Below are positions 9,724 to 18,140 of a stretch of DNA of 64,000 nt, piece by piece; position 1 is the stretch's first letter; the number at the start of each line of letters is the position of its first letter. This stretch comes from Mortierella alpina (lineage: Eukaryota; Mortierellomycota; Mortierellomycetes; Mortierellales; Mortierellaceae), in contig JANATF010000001.1 of assembly GCA_029449245.1 (NCBI GenBank), forward strand, positions 1,984,001-2,048,000, written 5' to 3'. A program made the position numbers and the translations under genes. Below the pieces are notes generated by a model. The model was not told the DNA's origin. It did not search any database and was given only the letters and a program-made list of their open reading frames with translations.

Positions 9724-10733
9724 TGTGGTGAAGGTACTCTAGATACGTAAAAATAGACTATCTGGTAAACAACATGAAACTAGTCTGGCCAATGATAAGA
9801 AAACTACATGTGAAAATGCCCTTACGTTTGATCGTATGATCTGATTTCCGTTGGGGGCAATCGGAACTGCGCAGACCAAACCAGTGGTTGCTATCAGTCA
9901 AGAAAAAGGGCTGGGGTAGAATATTCATATGATAAGTGACTAATACAAAAAGTGCCAGATAGCAGCATGCCAACCAGAAATTCACTTACTGTGAGAGCCG
10001 CTTGGGGGACTCGTGGTTCTCACAGGGTGTCTCTCTTGGGGGCGAAGAGAAGAGAGAATCTATCTATCAATATCTAAGGTAACGTCGACACACGCAGGTT
10101 AGGGACCTGTATAGACCTTGGGACTCCGTCGGGACTCCCGTACAAGCTGCAATAATACGCCGAGGGGTGCTGTTCTTGGTCCTCCTCTCACATCGCTAGT
10201 GGTCCATTATCGTACCTGACAAGAGGCCGGGGAGCTGCGGGCCTCTGTGGTGTCGGATGCTTGATACGGCAGGGGAGGGAACGGGACTGTAGTTGTGTTC
10301 GAGAGGGGACGATGAGAACTGTAGGGGACGGAGGTCGAAAGACACACCTGTCTCGTCTCTGCTCTTGCTGTGGCCGCGGTATATATGTGTGGGAGAGCTG
10401 TGGCAGAGTAACTAACCGCAATGGTTGTCAGTGAGGTGAGAATGAGTGTGGGAACGATGTTCTTACAATTCAGTGTATATGATACGATTTTGGGGAAGGA
10501 AACAGACCTCGAACCAAAGTCCAAGGCTGGGGCTTCTTTTATGGGTTATAAATTTAGGGTGCTATACTGAAGCTATATAAAATTGATGTGTTCATAAGGT
10601 CTATACTGAATAGAGAGGGTAGCAGGATTTTGATATTATAGAGGGAGGGCAGATGAGAGAGCGATCCTGGCTTCGCAGTGGTCCTGTACTATTTCCCTGC
10701 TATTTTGGGCGGATCCCCAATCTCTTCGTCACA
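9724..10733 (-). repeat. 5' LTR of B
   Basis: 1010 bp, same ends and length as the 3' LTR at 2197-3206; the right TSD ACGT is 10734-10737. Confidence 0.95.
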
Positions 10734-10737
10734 ACGT

Positions 10738-11656
10738 CATACGTGCCGGAGTCATACGTCTTGTCATGTTTGCGGTAGCCAAACATACAGAAGCCAGCGA
10801 GTGGTGCCGCAATCGCATCCGTGAGCCGGATACTACCTACCAGGACTTGATGGAAGACTTATCCGATACCTTTATGGATCTCGATGAAGCCAGACGACGA
10901 ATCAAGATCCAATTCTTGCAGGAGGTGCCCCAGACAGCAAATGAGCGAATCGTCCAGTATAACGTGCGATTCAAGGCTAGAGTCGACCTTCATAGAGCAG
11001 CTTGTGCACGTGCGCGTAGAACACCGGATGAGAGATCGCTGCTCTCAAGCTACGCTGGTGGACTGTACGACAGGAATCACGGTTACATTGCAGTTCGCCA
11101 AGGCAATTGGGAGGCCGCCATGAGGCACATGAAAGAGATAGGCTCTCGCTACAATGAGGTCGAGCTTGCCCGGAAGTCGTCCAAAAACGCCCCGGAACCT
11201 GATAGCGAGATATCGGACGCCAGTGACGCCGATTCGGCAGCGGAGGACGACATCATTGAGAAGACCAAGGATCGTTTCAAGTCTTCAAAGGATGCTGGCC
11301 AATGGGAATCAATGCAGGACAACTTGAAAGTGGTCACCGACAAACTTGGGACTCTCACACTCCTTCTGTCCGCACAGCAAAAATCTCAGAACGCACGTAC
11401 TCCAGGAGCTCCCTTGGCCTCACGCCCACCTCGAGACATGAGTAACGTCAAGTGTTTCAACTGTGATGAGAGCGGACATTATTCTTCAAAATGCCCACTC
11501 CCTAAACGGCCCAGAACACTCATGGCTCAGAAGTGGCATCAGGCCGTCGAATACAAGGATGAGCAACAAGCCCAGGACTTTGCTTGCTATCTGAGCAGAG
11601 TCGATATGGAATCTTACTCGGAAGAATTGTCGGCCATGGAAGAGCAGGATTTTTAA
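10738..11656 (+). pseudogene. gag of A, 3' part
   Basis: Continuation of the gag begun at 1316; deleting B plus one ACGT restores a single frame. It contains the second half of the capsid-like region, an acidic Asp/Ser patch and the zinc knuckle CFNCDESGHYSSKC (coding near 11454-11496). It ends ...EEQDF with TAA at 11654-11656. Pol begins in the overlapping -1 frame. The sequence is otherwise undamaged. Confidence 0.9.
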
Positions 11657-14600
11657 ACGGGGTGAGACATCTCGGTCCTGACACTCACCCCAAGGGAAAA
11701 GGACCTCCACACGTTCTGGCCGCTGTCCGAGGAAGGATGAAGCCGGTCGGCCAGACACCATACCAAAAACCAGAAAACAACGCCCCGACAAACACGACCA
11801 TCCCTGCTTTAGGTCCACAGATTGATTCCGTGGCACGAGAGCACAACATGGACACCGATATCACTCAAGCACCTACGAGTGGCCCCTCAGAGCGCAACAT
11901 AACGGAAAAGCTGGATCATGTTGCGATCCCTCCCAGACCGCAGCAACGACCTCTGAATCGACCAGACGAACACCAACGACCCATGTTGAAGGCCTTGGAT
12001 CGAGAAAAGAAGATCTCGGAACAAATCAAGAGACTGGATGAGATACAAGCTGCAAGAGAAATACAGCTGCGAAAGCTCAACAAACCCAAAACCCAGCCGA
12101 AGGAAAAGGACGCCGGAAAAGCCAAACCTAACAAGAAAGTCTCCACGAAGGACAAAATCAAAACCAAGCTGAAGGACAAGCTCACAAAAGCCATAAAAAG
12201 CAGCAAGACTGATGCCGATGAACTCACCAAGATCGCAAGCCTACTACCTCGACCCATCCGTCTGGCATGGAAGGATAAGCCCTTCAACATCCTCCAGTTT
12301 ACCAGGGACGTGGAAGTCACCGGCCTTAGTCTGTCCCAGCTGCTTGCCTTGTCACCGGCTTTGAGACGAGTGCTAGGAGACTCATTAAAGACACTTCCAT
12401 CTCGCGAACAGGACGTCCTCCTCGCCAAGTATCCAGGCCTCGGCGTCGATAGCCAAAACGCCGAAATATGCGCGTTCTTGGCACGAACAGACATCGCAAG
12501 GAACACAACGCATCACTTCCTAGCCACCGTGAACGGTCATCCAATCAAGCCATACTTGGATGGAGGAGCCTGTGTCAATGTCTGCAGCCCTGAGTTCCTA
12601 GAGAGAGCCAATATTACCACTATTTCCAACATATCGAAGATCACCATTCGGTCACTTGGAGGTTTATTGTCGGCTGTTGGCGAAGCCAGTCTTATCCCGT
12701 TGGACATTGCCGGTCAGACAGTCATCATAGGATGCCTCATCATCAAGAACGCTCCCTGTGAATTACTCTTGGGAAGAGGATTCCTCGAGATGACTCAGTG
12801 CATCACCTACTGGAACAGCGGTTTGTACCAGATCAAAATTGGTGGCAAAACAATCGAAATCGATGGTGGTCGTGGTCAATCTCCGGTCTTGGTCCAAGAA
12901 GAAGAGAATACGCCTGCAGTGCTCCCAGATGTCAAGAATGGTTATCGTGGCCTCATCCAAGACGATACAGACTCAGACAGCAACCAGGACCCAGACACCG
13001 CATCGTCAGACAGCGACACCACCTCTGACGAGGAGTTAGACTCAGACTCCGATGATGACTACCACGATGCTTTCCTCGCTGCAACACAAAGCCTGGCACA
13101 GGAGAAAATGGAAACAGCCACACTGCAGGAGCTACTGGCTGAAGAGGAAGCAGGCAATATCAAGGACGTTTTCATTCTAATGGCCACACCCAGTTCCAAC
13201 ACCGAACTCGCGGTCGAATCGACAGACGACACAACGCCCTTGGCCGTACTCGCTGCAAAGCTCGACTCCAGTACTGATCCCTTGTCTACTCTGACGTTCC
13301 GAAACAACGAATATGGATTTTGTCTGGAAGCCCCTAAGAGCCGAGACGTCTTAACGGACACTCCGTGTCGACTGGTGCCTGGTCTTGAAGAACATAAGAT
13401 CATGGTGGGCGACCTTCCCGAAGTCACGGAACATATGGACGAGATCAAGCAACTCTTTCAGAAACATGTCGGCGCTTTTCCAAAAGAAGGCGAGATGTCG
13501 CGTACGATGCATGCCGACAAGCTCAGCGCCGCTGCCTCCTTCTCCGTGAAAGAAGACATGCCTTTTCCCCGAGCGTATGCCCGCAAATATTCGCCTGGAC
13601 AGATCAGCGTGCTAAACGAATATGTCAGGAAAATGGAGCAAGCAGGCAAAATGAGGAAGTCTTCCTCTCCCGTATCGTGCAACCCTTTATTAGTCGAAAA
13701 GAAGGACGGAACCTACCGAGTCTGTATCAACTTCATACCGATCAATAAGCTCATACGACCTATGGCCTGGCCCATCCCCGATGCCCACGTGGAGATCAAC
13801 AAACTGCAAGGATGTTCTTGGCTTAGTTTTTGGGACTGCAAGGACGGATACCTGCAATCTCCGATCGAGGAAAAATGCCGCTACCTGACAGCCGTGTCAT
13901 TTCCCGAAGGACTCTGGGAATACAACGTCCTCCCCATGGGCTTGATTGATTCGATGCAGTGGTACAGCCGTCACATGGGAGACGTGTTCAATACTCCGGA
14001 GTTGTCAGGCAAATTGGCCACCTTTGTCGACGATATGGGTACTGGCACCATCACCTTCGCGGAACATATGGTTCGCATAGCCGATGTCTTGGCAAGAATG
14101 GATGAAGTGAACGGATCGTTTGCTAGCAACAAATCGGGCTTCTTTGTGCAACAAAGAGAATTCCTGGGTCGGGTCATTGGACCAGAGGGCGTCAGCATCC
14201 ACCCAAAGAAGCTACAGAAGATCGCTATGTGGCCCATGCCCAAGAACGTGCGGGAACTACGGCAGTTCGTTGGTTTTGCACTCTTTCTCGGAGAACATGT
14301 TTCTGCCTTCGCCGGTATCGCTACCCCCCTCTTTGGTCTGTACAAGTATGACAAGCGTCCTATGACCTTCCTCAAGATGTGGGACCAGAACATCCAGTAC
14401 TCGGAAGCCTTCAAGAAGTTGCAACAAGGATTGGTCGAAAGTCCCGTCCTCGTGATTATAAATCACCGACGACCCGTCATCGTTTCTGCCGACACTTCGG
14501 ATAAGAGCACAGGATATGTTCTTGCACATGCGACGGATGAAGCCGATGACCTCAACATTACGATCCACACCAAATACCGTCCGATTCTGTTTGGCAGCCG

Positions 14601-16218
14601 GAAGCTATCTGGTCCTGAAACACGATATTTCACCACGGAACGCGAGTTGTTGGGTTTCGTTTACACGTTGAAAAAGAACGAGCACCTTCTACTGGACAAG
14701 ACCATTCATGCCTTTCTCGATCATCGAGCTTTGTTGTACCTGCACAACCTCCAATTTCAGAACGCACGCCTAACGCGCTGGACATTGTATGTTGCCCGTT
14801 TCAAGATCGACATTCACCATAGACCCGGCAAGGACATGCGTGACTCAGATCCACTTTCCCGTGTCCCCAATGATGGAGCGATTCCAAGCTATGGCCTTGA
14901 AGACGAAATCAATGATATGGGAGGTTTACGTCTGGTAGCGATGATTGAGATCGATGAGGAACCCTATGCGTCAATCGCTGCCTGGCTTCAAGGCCAACCA
15001 TTGACTCACCTCTCGGCCTCAGCCCTCCGAGATATACGGACAAGGGCCCTCAAGTACTTTGTTCTCAATGGACGATTGATGCAGAGGACTGTTGGAGCCA
15101 ACCCTCGGATGTACGTACCACCACAAGAACGGCAAACTATCATTGACACCCTCCACGGGTCTTCGACAAACGGTCATTTGGGTATCAGCGGCACATATCG
15201 CTGGGCGTCGATCAGCTACTTTTGGCCCGGACAGTTTGACGATGTCAAAAGGGCTGTGCAGTCCTGTGAAGCGTGCCAACGTTTCCAGAAACGGGACTCC
15301 ACTCGATATAGGCACCATCGCATCCCACCACCGCCGTCAATATTCCTAGTCATAGGGATGGATCTAGTTGGACCATTGCCCATGTCGTACGGGATGACGT
15401 ACGTTCTCAATCTGATCGACTATACCTCCAGTTGGGTTGAGTCTATCGCTCTTGGCAGCATCAAGGGACGTACAATCAAGAGAGAAGTCGAGCGACGATG
15501 GTTTAGACGCTACGGATACCCTCAAGTGATCATCACCGACAACGGCTCCTCCCTATCTCAAGGCGAGTTCAAAAACGAATGCGAAGAGCTTGGGATCCGT
15601 ATCGCTACCGCCTCTGCGTATCATCCACAAACCAACGGAAAGGTGGAACGATACAATGGATTCATGAGTCAACAGTTCCGCAAATGTCTGGCCGAGGATG
15701 GTCGACCGCCCCAAGAATGGAGACAGGAGTTGGAAAAGGCTGCATGGACATGGAACACGATGGAGAAGGATGACCAAGGATACTCACCTTTCGAGATCCT
15801 GTATGGCCAACCTCCGCGCACCAAGCTGGACAACATGCACATGCCAGCGGTTGGCGATGCCGAAGACCTACAATCTCTCAACAACTATCGACGAGGGATG
15901 CTGGCACAAGTTCGAGAAACCGCGATTGAAAGGATCAACGCCGCTCACCAAGACAAGAATCAACGATCTATTCTCCCTCTTCCGCGTGAGTACCATGTAG
16001 GACAGCCCGTTCTTGTCTATCGAGCTGATCTGGACAACCAGTGGTCCGGGAAACTGCTGCCTAAGTGGCATGGCCCCTATCACATCGCTGAAAAGAGAGC
16101 AGGAGGGGCGTACGTACTTGTAATGCGACGAGGCCTACACCAAAAGGCTTACAAACAAGGACGGCCAGTCAATCACACCAATCTCAAGCCATACCGAGTC
16201 AAGGATGGACGGCGATAA
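11584..16218 (+). CDS. pol: Pol polyprotein of A (protease, RT, RNase H, integrase)
   Basis: 1544 open codons, nearly identical to B Pol; visible differences include FASNK for FAGNK near the RT and QRSIL for QRSTL near the C-terminus. Domains: protease-like LDGGA (12552-12570), RT FVDD (14023-14034), RNase H Asp codon 14491, Glu 14638 and Asp 14719, zinc HHCC 15150-15270, and integrase Asp 15361, Asp 15538 and Glu 15646. The frame overlaps the last 73 bases of gag in -1 phase, so expression most likely needs a shift at 11647-11653. With gag split by B, this copy could only act if Gag came from another element. Confidence 0.94.
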   Translation: MLSEQSRYGILLGRIVGHGRAGFLNGVRHLGPDTHPKGKGPPHVLAAVRGRMKPVGQTPYQKPENNAPTNTTIPALGPQIDSVAREHNMDTDITQAPTSGPSERNITEKLDHVAIPPRPQQRPLNRPDEHQRPMLKALDREKKISEQIKRLDEIQAAREIQLRKLNKPKTQPKEKDAGKAKPNKKVSTKDKIKTKLKDKLTKAIKSSKTDADELTKIASLLPRPIRLAWKDKPFNILQFTRDVEVTGLSLSQLLALSPALRRVLGDSLKTLPSREQDVLLAKYPGLGVDSQNAEICAFLARTDIARNTTHHFLATVNGHPIKPYLDGGACVNVCSPEFLERANITTISNISKITIRSLGGLLSAVGEASLIPLDIAGQTVIIGCLIIKNAPCELLLGRGFLEMTQCITYWNSGLYQIKIGGKTIEIDGGRGQSPVLVQEEENTPAVLPDVKNGYRGLIQDDTDSDSNQDPDTASSDSDTTSDEELDSDSDDDYHDAFLAATQSLAQEKMETATLQELLAEEEAGNIKDVFILMATPSSNTELAVESTDDTTPLAVLAAKLDSSTDPLSTLTFRNNEYGFCLEAPKSRDVLTDTPCRLVPGLEEHKIMVGDLPEVTEHMDEIKQLFQKHVGAFPKEGEMSRTMHADKLSAAASFSVKEDMPFPRAYARKYSPGQISVLNEYVRKMEQAGKMRKSSSPVSCNPLLVEKKDGTYRVCINFIPINKLIRPMAWPIPDAHVEINKLQGCSWLSFWDCKDGYLQSPIEEKCRYLTAVSFPEGLWEYNVLPMGLIDSMQWYSRHMGDVFNTPELSGKLATFVDDMGTGTITFAEHMVRIADVLARMDEVNGSFASNKSGFFVQQREFLGRVIGPEGVSIHPKKLQKIAMWPMPKNVRELRQFVGFALFLGEHVSAFAGIATPLFGLYKYDKRPMTFLKMWDQNIQYSEAFKKLQQGLVESPVLVIINHRRPVIVSADTSDKSTGYVLAHATDEADDLNITIHTKYRPILFGSRKLSGPETRYFTTERELLGFVYTLKKNEHLLLDKTIHAFLDHRALLYLHNLQFQNARLTRWTLYVARFKIDIHHRPGKDMRDSDPLSRVPNDGAIPSYGLEDEINDMGGLRLVAMIEIDEEPYASIAAWLQGQPLTHLSASALRDIRTRALKYFVLNGRLMQRTVGANPRMYVPPQERQTIIDTLHGSSTNGHLGISGTYRWASISYFWPGQFDDVKRAVQSCEACQRFQKRDSTRYRHHRIPPPPSIFLVIGMDLVGPLPMSYGMTYVLNLIDYTSSWVESIALGSIKGRTIKREVERRWFRRYGYPQVIITDNGSSLSQGEFKNECEELGIRIATASAYHPQTNGKVERYNGFMSQQFRKCLAEDGRPPQEWRQELEKAAWTWNTMEKDDQGYSPFEILYGQPPRTKLDNMHMPAVGDAEDLQSLNNYRRGMLAQVRETAIERINAAHQDKNQRSILPLPREYHVGQPVLVYRADLDNQWSGKLLPKWHGPYHIAEKRAGGAYVLVMRRGLHQKAYKQGRPVNHTNLKPYRVKDGRR
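11647..11653 (+). promoter_or_regulatory. candidate -1 frameshift heptamer of A
   Basis: G GAT TTT read in the gag frame, followed by TAA. Slippage to GGA TTT enters pol, which continues TTA AAC. It resembles the GGAUUUA site type reported for a retroviral pro-pol junction (recalled, not checked). Confidence 0.65.
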
Positions 16219-16299
16219 GGGAGCAATATCAAAGGAACGTAAAATAGGAAATAGGGGGATCACACTCGCTTGGAACTGCTTTGTCAGGAGCTGCATCCT

Positions 16300-16308
16300 G
16301 GAAAGAGG
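16300..16308 (+). other. candidate polypurine tract of A
   Basis: GGAAAGAGG lies 11 bases before the 3' LTR; a longer purine-rich patch occurs near 16240-16260. Weak compared with the tracts of the other families here. Confidence 0.4.
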
Positions 16309-16319
16309 CACTGCGATCG

Positions 16320-17330
16320 TGTGACGAAGAGATTGGGGATCCGCCCAAAATAGCAGGGAAATAGTACAGGACCACTGCGAAGCCAGGATCGCTCTCTCAT
16401 CTGCCCTCCCTCTATAATATCAAAATCCTGCTACCCTCTCTATTCAGTATAGACCTTATGAACACATCAATTTTATATAGCTTCAGTATAGCACCCTAAA
16501 TTTATAACCCATAAAAGAAGCCCCAGCCTTGGACTTTGGTTCGAGGTCTGTTTCCTTCCCCAAAATCGTATCATATACACTGAATTGTAAAGAACATCGT
16601 TCCCACACTCATTCTCACCTCACTGACAACCATTGCGGTTAGTTACTCTGCCACAGCTCTCCCACACATATATACCGCGGCCACAGCAAGAGCAGAGACG
16701 AGACAGGTGTGTCTTTCGACCTCCGTCCCCTACAGTTCTCATCGTCCCCTCTCGAACACAACTACAGTCCCGTTCCCTCCCCTGCCGTATCAAGCATCCG
16801 ACACCACAGAGGCCCGCAGCTCCCCGGCCTCTTGTCAGGTACGATAATGGACCACTAGCGATGTGAGAGGAGGACCAAGAACAGCACCCCTCGGCGTATT
16901 ATTGCAGCTTGTACGGGAGTCCCGACGGAGTCCCAAGGTCTATACAGGTCCCTAACCTGCGTGTGTCGACGTTACCTTAGATATTGATAGATAGATTCTC
17001 TCTTCTCTTCGCCCCCAAGAGAGACACCCTGTGAGAACCACGAGTCCCCCAAGCGGCTCTCACAGTAAGTGAATTTCTGGTTGGCATGCTGCTATCTGGC
17101 ACTTTTTGTATTAGTCACTTATCATATGAATATTCTACCCCAGCCCTTTTTCTTGACTGATAGCGACCACTGGTTTGGTCTGCGCAGTTCCGATTGCCCC
17201 CAACGGAAATCAGATCATACGATCAAACGTAAGGGCATTTTCACATGTAGTTTTCTTATCATTGGCCAGACTAGTTTCATGTTGTTTACCAGATAGTCTA
17301 TTTTTACGTATCTAGAGTACCTTCACCACA
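16320..17330 (+). repeat. 3' LTR of A
   Basis: 1011 bp, same ends as 212-1222; followed by the TSD ATGG at 17331-17334. Confidence 0.95.
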
Positions 17331-17334
17331 ATGG

Positions 17335-17454
17335 TGGCGGTAGTCAGGGGTTCTGGGTGTAGTGATGGGGTAGGATCTGGGTCAGGGAAGGGGAGAGGGC
17401 AAGTGTCTGGGTCTGGGGTCTGGGGTCTGGTGGATCGAAGTTACTTTGCTACCA
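17335..17454 (-). other. F1 leader with tRNA primer site
   Basis: Between gag and the 5' LTR of F1. Directly inside the LTR the minus strand reads TGGTAGCAAAGTAA, a classic TGG primer site. Its extension resembles the 3' part of an initiator tRNA-Met (GGATCGAA...GCTACCA; recalled). The rest is a low-complexity GGGTCTGG-type run. Confidence 0.65.
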
Positions 17455-17554
17455 TGTAGTAGGGGTCAGGTCAAGTAGGTGGAAAAGGAATGTATTTACA
17501 GGTATCGTACTACTCTACTCTATATAGTCGTTGTGACTGGACACTACTGTTACA
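17455..17554 (-). repeat. 5' LTR of F1 (100 bp)
   Basis: On the minus strand TGTAACAGTAGTG...CCCTACTACA. It is identical over all 100 bases to the 3' LTR of K1 (62296-62395), with one difference from the G1 LTR (46229-46328). It contains CTATATAG as a TATA element. Exceptionally short for an LTR. Confidence 0.88.
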
Positions 17555-17899
17555 AACTATCAATCAGGCGCTGCCTCAATCCTGGGTCCAGTTGTACAAC
17601 CAACGAGTGTAGCGCGACGGGGTCTGGTTCCTTGTGGTCAGGTCGTCTGGAGAGGGCGTCTGGTACGATGTTGTCTGCGCCACGCTTATACTTGAAATCA
17701 AAGTCGTACTCCTGTAGCAACTCCATCCAACGTGCCTGTCTGCGAGTCAGTTTGGGTTGCGTTGGAAAGTGGCGAAGCGTGGCGTGATCCGTGTACACGA
17801 CGAAGTGTGATCCATCCAGATAATAACGCCATGTCTTTAGCGCGTGAACGACAGCCAGCAGCTCCTGTTCGTGAGTTGGATAGTTCCTCTCTGCAGAAT
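17555..17899 (-). pseudogene. G1 pol: RNase H end fragment
   Basis: About 115 codons continuing the G1 RT/RNase H frame from 29819. It starts MNSAERNYPTHEQELLAVVH, which carries the RNase H Glu (QELLA) and then Asp (VYTDHATL), followed by the connection region DALSRRPDH, and stops at LRQRLIDS where F1 is inserted. The integrase of G1 must lie beyond the left edge. Related to the H1 sequence at 19600-19800 but clearly diverged. Confidence 0.88.
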
Positions 17900-17904
17900 T
17901 CATC
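17900..17904. repeat. TSD of H1, left copy (TCATC)
   Basis: Partner at 29814-29818; fusing the flanks restores G1 Pol AFTSRKMNSAE. Confidence 0.92.
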
Positions 17905-18104
17905 TGTAATAGCTAAAGCAAGTGGGGGTTCTGGGGCTGGGATCAGGGGAGCTTGGGTGAGAATCGTCTGATCTTATTACAGAGGGGGCAACCATCTATT
18001 TATCTATCTTTGTGTGGGACCAAGCATGGTCGCGTTCCAGTCTCTTACGGCTTGGCATTATCCTTGTTCTTGTCCCATACGATACACCCTCAACTCCTGT
18101 TACA
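17905..18104 (-). repeat. 3' LTR of H1 (200 bp)
   Basis: On the minus strand TGTAACAGGAGTTG...GCTATTACA. Just upstream (18105-18116, minus strand AACACGGGAAGG) is the likely polypurine tract, similar to that of K1. Confidence 0.92.
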
Positions 18105-18140
18105 CCTTCCCGTGTTAAAAAAAAGGATCGCGAAAAAAAA

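Larger units (their letters stand above)
2197..10733 (-). mobile_element. B: complete Ty3/Gypsy retrotransposon with 1010-bp LTRs, inserted in A gag
   Basis: Minus-strand order: 5' LTR 9724-10733, primer site 9699-9715, gag 9630-7870, pol 7942-3308, 3' LTR 3206-2197. The TSD is ACGT. Both LTRs are 1010 bp and looked the same where compared. Gag and Pol are open end to end. This is the most intact element of the window and the best candidate for recent or current activity. It belongs to the same family as its host A (a few amino-acid differences in Pol and Gag and one 39-bp repeat unit), so it is a self-nested insertion in opposite orientation. Confidence 0.96.
212..17330 (+). mobile_element. 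A: complete Ty3/Gypsy retrotransposon with 1011-bp LTRs, interrupted by B
   Basis: Order: 5' LTR 212-1222, candidate primer site 1231-1247, gag 1316-2196 continuing at 10738-11656, pol 11584-16218, purine tract 16300-16308, 3' LTR 16320-17330. The TSD is ATGG (208-211 and 17331-17334). The two LTRs have the same length and match wherever I compared them, and Pol is open over 1544 codons, so insertion is recent. The only damage is element B inside gag. There is no chromodomain, unlike the other Gypsy families here. The element itself is inserted in the gag/leader of F1. Confidence 0.95.
1..17554 (-). mobile_element. F1: Ty3/Gypsy element, 5' part (100-bp LTR family), interrupted by A
   Basis: Read on the minus strand, a 100-bp 5' LTR (17455-17554) is followed by a primer site, a 120-base leader and the start of gag. 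Gag continues on the far side of element A (212-17330) and leaves the window at base 1. Removing A plus one ATGG copy restores the sequence seen in the sister element G1 (46101-46120). The right flank 17555-17559 reads AACTA, so on the minus strand the LTR follows TAGTT in the pol gene of G1. The far end is outside the window, so intactness is unknown. Confidence 0.85.

Noticed and set aside
11584-11656. ATG at 11584 as an independent start for Pol
   Set aside because: It lies inside gag in the -1 frame with no sign of its own promoter; a Gag-Pol fusion by frameshifting is the usual route in this group.
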